Counted from the stretch's first letter, positions 45,593 through 55,152 are shown. The stretch: DNA of 64,000 bases from RPQJ01 sp963846315 (GCA_963846315.1 CAWJVM010000010.1:1-64000); one strand, 5' to 3'. Numbers and translations: made by a program. The notes: generated from the sequence alone by a model not told the origin.

Positions 45593-47614
45593 TCATTGCA
45601 GCGGCGGTGCTGCGGGATAAGCGTCGAGCGTCGGGCCGAGCGCTGCCTTCAGCGGATCGAGCCAGGGTTCGTAGTGGCGCCAGTGGTCCACGGCGTCGCG
45701 GAAGATCGGCTGGCGCACCTGTTCGGAGCTCGCCGTCCGCACCGCGCGGTCGTTCTCGTAGAACCGCAGGCAGGCGTCCTCGAACGGCAAGCCACAGTAG
45801 GCGAGCAGTCGGCGCACTTCGTTCTCGGTGTCGTCGACCATGCGCTCGTAGATCACGCGATGGACGCGACCGGGCAGCACGGCATCGTAGTGCGCCATCA
45901 GCGTGACGTAATCGGCGTAGTAGCGGCCGATGTCAGCGAGCGAATAGCTGAAGTTCTGGCCCCGGGCGAAGTGCTGCTTGAAGCCGGAGAAGCAGCAGCT
46001 CAGCGGATGGCGGCGCGTGTCGATGATTTTGGCATTCGGCAGCATCAGGTGAATGAGCCCGACGTGCGCCCAGTTGTTCGGCAGCTTGTCGATGAAATAG
46101 GGCGCGTCGGTCTTGCGCTGCACGCGTGTCTGCTGCAGGTAGCGCTCGCCGAGTTCGCGCAACGCGTCGGGGTCCAGCGATTCGAGCACCTCGGGGTACT
46201 TCGAGACTTCCGAGCGCCGGTGGCGGCCGCTCAGTTCCTTGACGATGCCAACGACATCTGGCAGCTCCATCGTGCCTTCGATCGCGGAATGGCTCGACAG
46301 GATCTGCTCGACCAGCGTCGACCCCGAGCGCGGCAATCCCACGACGAAGATGGGGTCGGGCGCAGTGCTTCCCATGCCGCGGCGAGCCGCGAAGAAGTCG
46401 GGCGTGAACAGTGCGCGTGATCGGCGAACGTTCTCGGTGACCGTGTCGCTGTCGTATGGCACCACTTCCTTGCGCAGGCGATTGCCGGCCGCGTAGTGGT
46501 CAAACGAGTCCGCGTAGTCCTGCGCGTCTTCAGCGGCCTTGCCGAGCGAGAAATGGAAGTGGAAGCGATCTTCCTGTGTCAGGTCGCTGCGCTCGAGCTG
46601 TGCCCGCATTGCCGCGACGTCCGCCCCGCTGAAGCGGAAGGTCTTCAGGTTGGCGAGGCTCCAGTACGCCTCGCCGAGGCCTGGCTCCAGTTCGATGGAC
46701 TGGCGATACGCGGCGATTGAATCCTCCTGTCGCCCTGCCGTCTTCAGGGCATGGCCATGGCTGAGCCAGACCTTGGCCTGCCGCGGGTATTCACGCAGCA
46801 GTTGCTCGTACAGGCGGATTGCCTCGTCGTACTCACCGACGCGCGCGAGCACGGCCGCCTTCAGGTTGCGGAAGCTCGGGCTGCGCGGCTCGGCCGCGAG
46901 CAGTTCGCTGATCTGCACCAGGGCTTCGACCGGCTTGTTGTTCCGGTGCAGTACGATGGCGTAGTTGTGCCGCGCGGCGCTGAAGCTGGGCGCCAGTTCC
47001 AGGCAACGCGTGAGCAGGTTCTCGGCATCCGCATATCGACCGATGCGCGAGGCGATCTCTGCCAGCATGCGGATCGCAGCGACGTCGGTGGGAAACTGCT
47101 GCAAATGCTTGCGCAACAGCGGCTCGGCGACGGCGATACGGCCTTCGGCCAGGGCCAGGGCCGGCTCGAGCAGGCGCGGATCGCGCGTCGAGTTGCGGAC
47201 GTGGTTGGCGTAGGCCTGGTCGGCAGCGTCGGTGTCGCCCATGCCGAACAAGTGATCGCCGAGTGCACGCCAGGCGTCGGCCATGCCCGGCTGCAGGCGA
47301 ACAGCCGTGCGCAGGGCCGCGACGGCTTCGTCGCCGCGTCCGGCATCGCCCAGCGCCAGCCCGAGTTCCCGCTGCGCTGCGGCCCAACGGGGTTGCGAGG
47401 CGGCCAGTGGCTCGAGGATCTGCACGGCGTCGGCGGCAGCGCCGGTACGGCGGCAAGCCATGCCCAGCAATAGCGTCGCGGCAGGGTGGTTCGGAACCGC
47501 GCCCAGGATTTCGCGCGCCTGCTCGGCGGCCAGTCGCGGCTCGGCCACGAGCAGCTTTTCGGCGTGGGCAAGTGCCACGTCCAGGGTCCCCACGGGTTCC
47601 GGGCCGCTCGTCAT
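45593..47614 (-). CDS. TPR-repeat sulfotransferase
   Basis: A 673-residue fusion. Residues about 8-380 are a series of about ten tetratricopeptide repeats (AWRALGDHLFGMGDTDAADQAY and similar units). Residues about 415-640 are a PAPS-dependent sulfotransferase with the 5'-phosphosulfate loop PIFVVGLPRSGSTLVEQIL and the 3'-phosphate region DTRRHPLSCCFSGFK. No signal peptide. Such proteins commonly lie beside TonB-dependent receptor genes in proteobacteria, as here. The substrate is unknown; a sulfated glycan, lipid or protein in uptake is a guess. It is divergent from the amidohydrolase gene, with a 113-bp gap. Confidence 0.9.
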   Translation of the reverse strand: MTSGPEPVGTLDVALAHAEKLLVAEPRLAAEQAREILGAVPNHPAATLLLGMACRRTGAAADAVQILEPLAASQPRWAAAQRELGLALGDAGRGDEAVAALRTAVRLQPGMADAWRALGDHLFGMGDTDAADQAYANHVRNSTRDPRLLEPALALAEGRIAVAEPLLRKHLQQFPTDVAAIRMLAEIASRIGRYADAENLLTRCLELAPSFSAARHNYAIVLHRNNKPVEALVQISELLAAEPRSPSFRNLKAAVLARVGEYDEAIRLYEQLLREYPRQAKVWLSHGHALKTAGRQEDSIAAYRQSIELEPGLGEAYWSLANLKTFRFSGADVAAMRAQLERSDLTQEDRFHFHFSLGKAAEDAQDYADSFDHYAAGNRLRKEVVPYDSDTVTENVRRSRALFTPDFFAARRGMGSTAPDPIFVVGLPRSGSTLVEQILSSHSAIEGTMELPDVVGIVKELSGRHRRSEVSKYPEVLESLDPDALRELGERYLQQTRVQRKTDAPYFIDKLPNNWAHVGLIHLMLPNAKIIDTRRHPLSCCFSGFKQHFARGQNFSYSLADIGRYYADYVTLMAHYDAVLPGRVHRVIYERMVDDTENEVRRLLAYCGLPFEDACLRFYENDRAVRTASSEQVRQPIFRDAVDHWRHYEPWLDPLKAALGPTLDAYPAAPPLQ

Positions 47615-47727
47615 CCAATCCCCCCGTGTTTTGACACCACTGCGGGCGAATGAAAGACTGCCGCGCCCGCAAAGTCAAACGCCGCGTGGCGTTTCGTGGC
47701 CACCTGTTGTTTGGAGACGACGAACGG

Positions 47728-49137
47728 ATGTCGACCTGTATTTTTACTGCACCGCGATGTCGCGGAAACGCGGCGCACGCACCTTCGAAGGGCACCGCGG
47801 GCAGTGCTGGTTGCATCATGGCGCTCGGGCTCATGGCGGCACTGCCGCTCGTCGCGGCAGCGCCACCTGAGGTTGTGTCTGGTGCGCCGTACCGGCCCGA
47901 TTCCGGGTCCATGGCAGTGCAGTGCGGCACGTTGATCGACGGTGTAGCCGCGCGGGCGCAGGGCCCCGCGACAGTCGTCGTGCGCAACGGCCGCGTCGAA
48001 TCGGTGCAGCCGGGCGCAGCCGCACCGTCGGGTGTGCCCATCGTCGACCTCAGGCAGTACACCTGCCTGCCCGGGTTGATCGACATGCACACGCACCTGA
48101 CGGACAGCGGCCACGAGACGTCCGATCTCAGCGTGTACTACCAGCGCACGACGGCGGAGCAGGGCGCCATCGCGCGGGAAAGCGCACGCACCACCTTGTT
48201 GGCCGGTTTCACTGGAGCGCGGGACATGGGCACGTACATTGCCTGGGTCGATCGCGACCTGCGCGACGCGATCAACCAGGGCGAAGCGGCGGGACCGCGG
48301 ATGCAGGTCGCGGGCTTCTACCTGACGATTCCCGCAGGCGGTGGCGATCTCGTCATCCCGGGTCATGCCGAATCCGAGATTCCGCCGCAGGTGCGCATGG
48401 GCGTGGCGCGCGGACCCGAGCAGTTCCGGCAGAAAGCCGAGCAAGCGGTGGCGGGTGGTGCCGACGTGCTCAAGATCATTGCGTCCGGCGCCGTGCTCGC
48501 GTTCGGCGGCGTACCGGGCGAGCGCGAGATGTCGCCCGAGGAGATCAAGGCGGTCGTCGACGTGGCGCACGCCCACGGCATCAAGGTCGCGGCGCACGCC
48601 CATGGCGCGCAATCGATCAAGGACGCGGTCCTCGCCGGCGCCGACACGATCGAACACGCATCGTTGATCGACGATGAAGGCATCCGGCTGGCGAAAGAGC
48701 ACGGCACGGCCTTGTCGATGGATGTCTACAACGGCGACTGGATCGACACCGTCGGCCGCCAGGAGAAATGGCCCGACGAGTTCCTGCGCAAGAACGTCGA
48801 GACGACCGAAGCGCAGCGCCAGGGGTTCACCAGGGCGCATGCTGCCGGGGTGGACATCGTGTTCGGCACCGATGCGGCCGTGTATCCACACGGTCTCAAC
48901 GCGCGCCAGTTCCCGATCATGGTCCAGCGTGGCATGACGCCGATGGAGGCCATCCAGTCGGCCACGTCGCTCGCGGCAAAGCACATGGGCTGGGCCGATC
49001 GCATCGGCAGCCTGCAGCCGGGACGATACGGCGATCTCATCGCGGTGAAGGGCGACCCGCTCGTGGACATCACCCGTCTTCAGGACGTCGCGGTCGTGAT
49101 CAAGGGTGGACTCGCATTCAAGTTTCCGGCGGAGTAA
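47728..49137 (+). CDS. Exported amidohydrolase (prolidase/imidazolonepropionase-like)
   Basis: A 469-residue TIM-barrel metal hydrolase. Visible ligands are the HTH motif in LIDMHTHLTDSG, the carboxylated lysine in DVLKIIASGA, His in KVAAHAHGAQ and TIEHASLI, and the Asp in GTDAAVYPHG. The family includes Xaa-Pro and Xaa-Arg dipeptidases. A hydrophobic segment MALGLMAALPLVAAA acts as a signal peptide, so the enzyme is probably periplasmic or lipid-anchored. Start is uncertain: 47728 has a weak RBS; ATG at 47818 would start directly at the signal segment. It is followed three bases later by a metallo-hydrolase gene. Confidence 0.85.
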   Translation: MSTCIFTAPRCRGNAAHAPSKGTAGSAGCIMALGLMAALPLVAAAPPEVVSGAPYRPDSGSMAVQCGTLIDGVAARAQGPATVVVRNGRVESVQPGAAAPSGVPIVDLRQYTCLPGLIDMHTHLTDSGHETSDLSVYYQRTTAEQGAIARESARTTLLAGFTGARDMGTYIAWVDRDLRDAINQGEAAGPRMQVAGFYLTIPAGGGDLVIPGHAESEIPPQVRMGVARGPEQFRQKAEQAVAGGADVLKIIASGAVLAFGGVPGEREMSPEEIKAVVDVAHAHGIKVAAHAHGAQSIKDAVLAGADTIEHASLIDDEGIRLAKEHGTALSMDVYNGDWIDTVGRQEKWPDEFLRKNVETTEAQRQGFTRAHAAGVDIVFGTDAAVYPHGLNARQFPIMVQRGMTPMEAIQSATSLAAKHMGWADRIGSLQPGRYGDLIAVKGDPLVDITRLQDVAVVIKGGLAFKFPAE

Positions 49138-49140
49138 GCC

Positions 49141-50013
49141 TTGGCCGCGGCTGCCGACGCTGAGGACCTGTTTGCGCCCGCCTTGACCGGCGCCGTGCAG
49201 CGCCTGGCGCCGAACCTGCAACGGATCGTCGCCCCCAATCCGAGCCCGCTGACCGGGCCTGGCACCAACACGTACATCGCCGGCAGCGGTCCGGGTTACA
49301 TCGTGATCGATCCGGGTCCCGTCGATACCACGCACCTCGACCGCATCCTGGCCGCGACCAACGCGCGCATCAGCCACGTGCTCTGCACGCATTCCCATCC
49401 CGATCATTCGCCGGGAGCGGTCGCGCTCAAGGCGCTGACACAGGCGACCGTGCTTGGACGACCCGCTCCCAGCGACGATCACCAGGACGAATCGTACCGG
49501 CCGGACGGCCCGCTCGAAGACGGCGACGTGTTCGATGCCAGCGGCACACGACTCCGCGCGTATCACACGCCCGGCCATGCCTCGAACCATGTCTGCCTGC
49601 TCATCGAGCCCGCAGGCTGGTTGCTGACCGGCGACCACCTGATGAGCGGTTCCACCGTGGTCATCCTGCCGCCCGACGGTTCGATGCGCCTGTATCTCGA
49701 GTCGCTGCGCCGGCTGCGTACGCTGCCCCTGTACGCTTTGCTGCCGGGGCACGGCGCGGTGATGCCGGATCCGCTCGGCGAAATCGATCGCGTCGTCGCG
49801 CATCGCCTGAAGCGCGAAGGCAAAGTGGTGGCTGGCCTGCTGCAACTGGGTGGTGTCGCGACACTGGAAGATCTGATGCCCGTCGTCTACGCCGACACGC
49901 CGGTCGCGCTGCATGCACTGGCGCGGTATTCGTTGCTCGCTCACCTGCAGAAGCTGCTCGAGGAACGGCGAGTGGTGCAGGACGGCGAGCGCTGGACGTG
50001 GCTGGCGGCGTGA
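49141..50013 (+). CDS. MBL-fold metallo-hydrolase (LACTB2-like)
   Basis: A 290-residue metallo-beta-lactamase-fold protein. The zinc motif THSHPDHSPG (HxHxDH) is near residue 83, followed by HTPGHASNH, GDHLM and LLPGHG, the other ligands. The C-terminal winged-helix-like part is typical of LACTB2/RNase-Z-like hydrolases of the glyoxalase II group. Substrates vary from thioesters to RNA and cannot be read. TTG start at 49141 with GGCGGAG upstream, just after the amidohydrolase stop. Its TGA overlaps the GTG of the ABC gene. Confidence 0.85.
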   Translation: MAAAADAEDLFAPALTGAVQRLAPNLQRIVAPNPSPLTGPGTNTYIAGSGPGYIVIDPGPVDTTHLDRILAATNARISHVLCTHSHPDHSPGAVALKALTQATVLGRPAPSDDHQDESYRPDGPLEDGDVFDASGTRLRAYHTPGHASNHVCLLIEPAGWLLTGDHLMSGSTVVILPPDGSMRLYLESLRRLRTLPLYALLPGHGAVMPDPLGEIDRVVAHRLKREGKVVAGLLQLGGVATLEDLMPVVYADTPVALHALARYSLLAHLQKLLEERRVVQDGERWTWLAA

Positions 50014-51542
50014 GCCGGGCCGTGCCGGCCGCACGACGGCTCGTACGAATCGAGGTCGGAACCGTCAGCGTGCGCCTCGGCCGGCACTGGGCTTTGCGGG
50101 ACGTCTCGCTCGACCTCCGCGCCGGTGAGCGCTGGTTGCTGCTCGGCCCGAACGGCGCCGGCAAGACCGTCCTGCTCAAGTTGCTGCGCGGCGACGTGTG
50201 GCCCACGCCTACCGGCCGCGAAGCACGTCGCTATTACCTGCGCGACGGCGAAGTGCTTGAGCAGCCCTTGTTTGCGTCGGATCGCATCGCCTACCTGGGT
50301 CCGGAGCGACAGGACCGGTACGTGCGCCACGAGTCGACGCTGGAGGTGGCGCAGGTCGTGCTCACCGGTTTCGACGATTCGGATTTCCCACTGCAGGCCG
50401 CGACGCCGACGCAGCGACGACGCATCGCGACCGTGCTGCGCCAGGTGGGACTGGCGGGGTATGCAGCGCGAGGATTCCTGACGTTGTCATACGGTCAACG
50501 CCGCCGCGTGCTGCTGGCGCGCGCGTTCGTCCGCGCACCGGACATGCTGCTGTTGGACGAGGCGTTGAACGGCCTCGATGCGAAAGGCCGCGCCGAGTTC
50601 ATGCGCGCGCTGCGGCTGGCATCGTCGCCGCGAACGGCGTGGGTGCTGACGAGTCACCGGCGCAGCGATGCCCCGGCCGGACTCACCCACCTCGCGCGCA
50701 TGACGCGTGGCGTCATCGACAGTGTCACGGACCTGCGTGCCAGGGACGGCGATCCATTTGCCGATCCGGCTGTTGCGGGTCCCGAGCCGCGCCCCGAAAC
50801 GCGGGCAGTAGCCGTACAGGCAGCGCAGCGCAGCGCTCAGGTTGCCGCCGCCGCCGGCTGGACTCGCTCAACCAGGCCGCTGCTCCGATTGCAACGGGCC
50901 GCTGTGTACCGGGACGAGCGAGCCGTCATTGGCAGGTGCGACTGGACGCTCGTACGTGGCCAGCACTGGTTCCTGCGTGGCGCGAACGGGTCGGGTAAGT
51001 CCACCTTCATCGCCATGCTCTACGGCGATTTCTGGCCGGCACACGGCGGCACCCGCTGGCGTCAATGGCCCGCCGCCGATGACTGGAAGGCGCGGGTGGG
51101 ACTGGTGTCACCGGAATTGCAGGCCCGATATGCGGCGACGGGATGCACCGTCGAGCAGATCGTTGCGTCGGGCCTACATGCCAGCATCGGCTTGAACGAC
51201 TTGCCGACGACGTCCGAGCTGCGGCGCGTGCGACGCGAGTTGCGCACCTGGGGACTGACAGACGTCGCGACGCGGCAGGCACGCGAGTTGTCGTACGGCC
51301 AACTGCGACTGGCGCTGGTCGCACGCGCGTTCGTGCGTGCACGTCGCCTATGGCTGCTCGATGAACCGTTCGACGGCCTCGATGCCGAGGCGCGGCAACG
51401 GCTGCGTGCCAGGCTCGATGCGGCGGTGATCAAGGGCGCGACCGTGGTGCTGGCTACCCATCACGAGGACGACGTGCCACCGTACGTCAATTGCGTGCTG
51501 ACCCTGCGGCGTGGCCGCACCCCGGTCGTTTCGAAGCGATGA
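50010..51542 (+). CDS. Tandem ABC-type ATPase (ModF-like)
   Basis: A 510-residue protein with two ATP-binding cassettes and no membrane segments. Cassette 1 has Walker A LGPNGAGKT at 45-53, signature LSYGQRRR and Walker B LLLDEALNGLD. Cassette 2 has GANGSGKST, LSYGQLRLALVARAF and LWLLDEPFDGLD. This layout resembles ModF/PhrA-type duplicated ATPases, whose role is poorly known, rather than a transporter component, since no permease is encoded nearby. GTG start at 50010 overlaps the previous stop (GTGA), so expression is coupled to the metallo-hydrolase. Confidence 0.88.
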   Translation: MSRAVPAARRLVRIEVGTVSVRLGRHWALRDVSLDLRAGERWLLLGPNGAGKTVLLKLLRGDVWPTPTGREARRYYLRDGEVLEQPLFASDRIAYLGPERQDRYVRHESTLEVAQVVLTGFDDSDFPLQAATPTQRRRIATVLRQVGLAGYAARGFLTLSYGQRRRVLLARAFVRAPDMLLLDEALNGLDAKGRAEFMRALRLASSPRTAWVLTSHRRSDAPAGLTHLARMTRGVIDSVTDLRARDGDPFADPAVAGPEPRPETRAVAVQAAQRSAQVAAAAGWTRSTRPLLRLQRAAVYRDERAVIGRCDWTLVRGQHWFLRGANGSGKSTFIAMLYGDFWPAHGGTRWRQWPAADDWKARVGLVSPELQARYAATGCTVEQIVASGLHASIGLNDLPTTSELRRVRRELRTWGLTDVATRQARELSYGQLRLALVARAFVRARRLWLLDEPFDGLDAEARQRLRARLDAAVIKGATVVLATHHEDDVPPYVNCVLTLRRGRTPVVSKR

Positions 51543-51592
51543 TCCTGGGTCGTTGAGCACGCCACTGCGCCCGTGACACAGCGGTGTCGGGT

Positions 51593-52501
51593 TCAGAGCG
51601 GGAGCACAGCCTCGAACACGATCACGGCGTCACCGGTCACGCGGACTCCAGAGGCACGCTTGCCGCTGCAGGCCACGGAAACTTCGACGCGACCCGGCCG
51701 ATCGACGAATCGGCCCTGCAGTCCCACGAACGAGGCATCGCCCTTCGCCGGAGTCAGCAACCCGTAGTGCAGCAGGTACACGCCAAGCATGCCGTGCGCA
51801 TTGCCGCTGACCGGGTCTTCAGGCACGCCGATCACTGGGCAGAACATGCGCGACTCGGTGGTGATCGAATTGGAGCCGGGCTTGACCGCAAAGACGAAGA
51901 AGCCGTCCGCGCCCACGTGCGAGGTGAGGTGAATCAGCTGGTCCATTTTCGGCTGCAAAGAATCGAGCGTGTCGGGCGACTGGACGCCGATCAGCAGGCG
52001 TGAATTGGCCGTGCTCATGACCTGCACGGGGCAGGCCGGATGCAGGCTCGACGAACTGATTCCCAGCGCATCGAGCACCGGGCCGAGACGCTCCTCCGGC
52101 ACGATGGGACCGAAGGTCGCGGGGGTCTGATCGATCGTGACGCGCAGGTTCGGCGCCTTGCCGCTGACCTCGACGCCAACGATGCCAGCCGCCGATTTCT
52201 GCCGGACCTTGCCATGGGGAACACCGTCGGCCATCGCGCGCACGTAGTGCGCCGCGACGGTGGCGTGACCGACGAAGCCGACTTCACGGCGCGGCGAGAA
52301 GAATCGCAACTCGACGTCGTAATCCGGGGACTCGGAATTGAGCACGAACGCCACTTCGAACCCGGCCAACTCGCGCGCGATGCGGCGCATCTCCTGTTCT
52401 TCGAGCACGTCCGCATCGAGGACGACCGCGGCAGGGTTGCCGCAGAAACGCTCCTGCGTGAAGGCATCGACGAGGAACAAACGGCATTTGCGCTGAGACA
52501 T
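51593..52501 (-). CDS. PhzF family isomerase/epimerase
   Basis: A 302-residue protein of the diaminopimelate-epimerase fold. The PhzF start CRLFLVDAFTQERFCGNPAAVV is present, with the catalytic Glu in ELAGFEVAFV, then RFFSPRREVGFVGHATVAAH, and PVSGNAHGMLGVYLL near the C-terminus. Family members isomerise small acids; the substrate is unknown. The start at 52501 is selected for the conserved N-terminus; a 30-codon extension has no homologous look. It is divergent from the thiamine operon. Confidence 0.92.
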   Translation of the reverse strand: MSQRKCRLFLVDAFTQERFCGNPAAVVLDADVLEEQEMRRIARELAGFEVAFVLNSESPDYDVELRFFSPRREVGFVGHATVAAHYVRAMADGVPHGKVRQKSAAGIVGVEVSGKAPNLRVTIDQTPATFGPIVPEERLGPVLDALGISSSSLHPACPVQVMSTANSRLLIGVQSPDTLDSLQPKMDQLIHLTSHVGADGFFVFAVKPGSNSITTESRMFCPVIGVPEDPVSGNAHGMLGVYLLHYGLLTPAKGDASFVGLQGRFVDRPGRVEVSVACSGKRASGVRVTGDAVIVFEAVLPL

Positions 52502-52598
52502 GGTGGCAGCAGGCTTCCTGAACCGGGGGGGGAGGGCATTAGTGCCCAGCCGCTGCGCGCCGTCAACATTTTCGGGCCAGGTCGTCGCCACTTGGCCC

Positions 52599-52604
52599 TA
52601 TAAT
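52599..52604 (+). promoter_or_regulatory. -10 element of the thiamine operon promoter
   Basis: A perfect TATAAT sits about 9 bases before the riboswitch. No good -35 was seen at 17 bp. Transcription would start near 52611, just before the aptamer. Confidence 0.5.
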
Positions 52605-52611
52605 TCGCGTC

Positions 52612-52720
52612 ACCTAGGGGTGGCCTGCAGGGCCTGAGATGTCGACCGCGGGCGCGCAGGATGGCGCCGCACATCGACGAACCCGTTGAACCTGATCCGG
52701 TTAGTACCGGCGTAGGGAGC
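52612..52720 (+). promoter_or_regulatory. TPP riboswitch (THI element)
   Basis: The conserved aptamer elements are in order: CTAGGGGTGG, then GGCCTGAGATG, then ACCCGTTGAACCTGATCC, and GTTAGTACCGGCGTAGGGA. These match the thiamine-pyrophosphate riboswitch. A variable helix lies between the two halves. The end of the aptamer (TAGGGAGCG) contains the ribosome-binding site AGGGAG for the receptor ATG at 52725, so TPP binding would hide the RBS and repress translation. It therefore identifies the downstream receptor as a thiamine gene. Confidence 0.97.
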
Positions 52721-52724
52721 GGGT

Positions 52725-54866
52725 ATGCGTCTCGGACTGTCTCCAATTTATTCGTATTCATTGTGCGCCGCGTGCCGCCGGCAGGGTCACGTGCCTGCGT
52801 GGTTCACCTGGCTGTCCATCACGCTGCTGGTGGCAGGCCTGGCTTCCGCCGCCAGTCCCGTGGCCGCTGCAGCTTCGTCGCCGCTCGAAGAAATCATCGT
52901 CACCGCTTCGCTGCGGCAACAGCCCGTCGGCGACACGCCGGCGAGCATCACGGTGCTCGGCCAGGACACGCTGCAGTCCGCCGGCATGCAGCACTTCGCC
53001 GACGTGCTGGGGCTGGTTCCGAATCTCAACTGGTCTGGCGGCACGTCGCGGCCCCGGTTTTTCCAGTTGCGCGGCGTCGGCGAGCTCGAGCAATACCAGG
53101 GCGCGCCGAACCCTTCAGTGGGTTTTCTGATCGACGACATCGACCTGAGCGGTGTCGGCATGCCGGCCACGCTGTTCGACACGCAGCAGGTCGAAGTCCT
53201 GCGCGGTCCGCAGGGCACGCGCTACGGTGCGAATGCACTCGCGGGCCTGGTCAAGATCAAGACGCGCGACCCATCGACGACGGCGGATTTGCACGCCGAA
53301 ATCACGGGTGCCGATTACGGCACCTGGTCGGCAGGAATGGCCGGCGGCGGTCCGATCGGCGATTCAGGCTCAGCCTGGCGCCTGGCCGGCCAGACTTTCT
53401 CGAGTGACGGATTCCTGCACAACGCCTACCTCGATCGCGACGACACCAACGGGCGCGACGAGTCGACGCTGCGTGGCAAGTTGCGTTGGGAACTGGCACC
53501 GGACTGGCGCGCGGATCTCGCCGCCCTGTACGTTGATATTGACAACGGCTTCGATGCCTTCACCCCTGACAATTCGCGCACGATGCTCTCCGACAAGCCG
53601 GGTCGCGATGCGCAGCGGACTCGCGGCGTGTCCGCCGATGTCGCCGGCAAGTTTGCGGATTACACGGTGCGCAGCGTCAGCGCCTATGCATGGTCCGACA
53701 GCGTGTACAGCTTCGACGGCGACTGGGGCAACGACGCGTACTGGGGTGAGTTCGCGCCTTACGATTACTTTTCGCACTACGCCCGCGAGCGCTCGACCTT
53801 GAGCCAGGACCTCCGCATCGAAAGCGCGGCGGGCGGCGCCATTGAATGGGTAGCCGGAGTCTATGCACTGCGGCTCGATGAAGATTCGCTGCAGCGCGAC
53901 GAGTTCGCGGGCGAACTGCTGCGCCCGCTGCTCGCGACGAGCTATTCGGCGACGAGCCTGGCGGCCTACGGCGAAGCGGAGTGGCACATACCGCACGAGT
54001 TGTCGTTGACTACCGGCCTACGCGTCGAAACACGGTCTGCCGATTACCGCGATTCCGACGGCGCACGCTTCGATCCACGCGACACCATGGTTGGCGGACA
54101 GGTCTCGTTGCAGGGGCCGGCGGGCCAGTCCAGCCGCTGGTATGCCACGGTCGCGCGCGGCTACAAGGCGGGCGGCTTCAACATCGGTCAGTTCGTGCCG
54201 GACGATCGCCGGCAGTTCACGCCGGAATTCCTGTGGAATGCCGAGTCGGGCCTGCGCTTCACCAACGTCGACGCCAACGTGCAAGGCGACGTCGCGTTCT
54301 TCTACATGTGGCGCGAGGACCAGCAGGTGGCGACGTCGTTCCAGCTCGATCCCGGCGATCCACTGTCGTACGTCTTCTACACCGACAACGCTGCCAAAGG
54401 ACGCAACTACGGTCTCGAAGCCACGCTCGCCTGGCAGCCCGTCGAGCGGTTGAGCCTCGGTGCGACGCTCGGGCTGCTGCATTCGGAGTACGTTGGCTAT
54501 CGTTACGGCGAGCGCAATCTCGACGGGCGCGAGCAGGCGCATGCGCCCGGCTACCAGTACTCGTTGTCCGCGCAGTGGGGCGGCGGGGAAGGGTGGATGG
54601 CGCGAGCGGACTTCAACGGCGTCGGCGCGTTCTACTTCGACACCAGCCACGACCAGCGTTCGCAGGCTTACTCGTTGCTCAATCTGAAGGCCGGCTACGC
54701 GCGCGGCCCATGGTCAGTCGAGGCCTGGGTGCGTAACGTCATGAACGAGAACTTCGCGGTCCGCGGGTTCTATTTTGGACTCGAGCCGCCGGACTACGTC
54801 GACCAGCTGTACGTTCAGCGCGGCGACGGGCGGCTCGCGGGAATTACTTTGCAGTGGCGCTGGTAA
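52725..54866 (+). CDS. TonB-dependent outer-membrane receptor for thiamine (riboswitch-controlled)
   Basis: A 713-residue receptor with an N-terminal signal region (hydrophobic stretch about 26-45, cleavage near AAAAS) and a TonB-box-like LEEIIVTASLRQQPVGDTP. The plug is recognisable by FFQLRGVGELEQYQG and VLRGPQGTRYGANALAGL, and the barrel ends LAGITLQWRW. The TPP riboswitch directly upstream and the thiamine-transport genes downstream indicate uptake of thiamine or a close derivative across the outer membrane; this is strong context inference. It is the first gene of the operon. In other gammaproteobacteria a TPP-regulated receptor with pnuT has been described. Confidence 0.9.
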   Translation: MRLGLSPIYSYSLCAACRRQGHVPAWFTWLSITLLVAGLASAASPVAAAASSPLEEIIVTASLRQQPVGDTPASITVLGQDTLQSAGMQHFADVLGLVPNLNWSGGTSRPRFFQLRGVGELEQYQGAPNPSVGFLIDDIDLSGVGMPATLFDTQQVEVLRGPQGTRYGANALAGLVKIKTRDPSTTADLHAEITGADYGTWSAGMAGGGPIGDSGSAWRLAGQTFSSDGFLHNAYLDRDDTNGRDESTLRGKLRWELAPDWRADLAALYVDIDNGFDAFTPDNSRTMLSDKPGRDAQRTRGVSADVAGKFADYTVRSVSAYAWSDSVYSFDGDWGNDAYWGEFAPYDYFSHYARERSTLSQDLRIESAAGGAIEWVAGVYALRLDEDSLQRDEFAGELLRPLLATSYSATSLAAYGEAEWHIPHELSLTTGLRVETRSADYRDSDGARFDPRDTMVGGQVSLQGPAGQSSRWYATVARGYKAGGFNIGQFVPDDRRQFTPEFLWNAESGLRFTNVDANVQGDVAFFYMWREDQQVATSFQLDPGDPLSYVFYTDNAAKGRNYGLEATLAWQPVERLSLGATLGLLHSEYVGYRYGERNLDGREQAHAPGYQYSLSAQWGGGEGWMARADFNGVGAFYFDTSHDQRSQAYSLLNLKAGYARGPWSVEAWVRNVMNENFAVRGFYFGLEPPDYVDQLYVQRGDGRLAGITLQWRW

Positions 54867-54894
54867 CGCCAACGACAGCCACGAGGACACACAG

Positions 54895-55152
54895 ATGCGC
54901 ACGGCAGTGGAAATCAGCCTCTATCCCCTCGACGCGGACTACGTGCCGCCGATCAAGGACTTCATCGAACGGCTCAACGCGTACCCGGACCTCGACGTCG
55001 TCACCAATGCGATGAGCACGCAGGTGGCGGGCGAGCACGGCCTGCTGTTCGCGGCGCTGGAGAAAGAAACGCGCCGAACGTTCAGTGCCGATCGGCGGGC
55101 CGTCTTCGTCATGAAGGTGCTCGGCGGCATGCCGACGTCGGACGAGGGTTGA
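54895..55152 (+). CDS. Thiamine-binding (YkoF/COG0011-like) protein
   Basis: An 85-residue cytoplasmic-looking protein with a ferredoxin-like fold: VEISLYPLDADYVPPIKDFI and then NAMSTQVAGEH. It resembles the small YkoF/MTH1187-type proteins that bind thiamine or its pyrimidine. Its position between the thiamine receptor and the PnuT gene fits. GAGGA precedes the ATG at 54895. Its stop overlaps the next gene's start (TTGA). Role probably to hold or deliver thiamine; inferred. Confidence 0.8.
   Translation: MRTAVEISLYPLDADYVPPIKDFIERLNAYPDLDVVTNAMSTQVAGEHGLLFAALEKETRRTFSADRRAVFVMKVLGGMPTSDEG

Noticed and set aside
47611..50034. An 807-codon open frame antisense to the amidohydrolase and metallo-hydrolase
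   Set aside because: Composition is biased and the sense genes have clear catalytic motifs.
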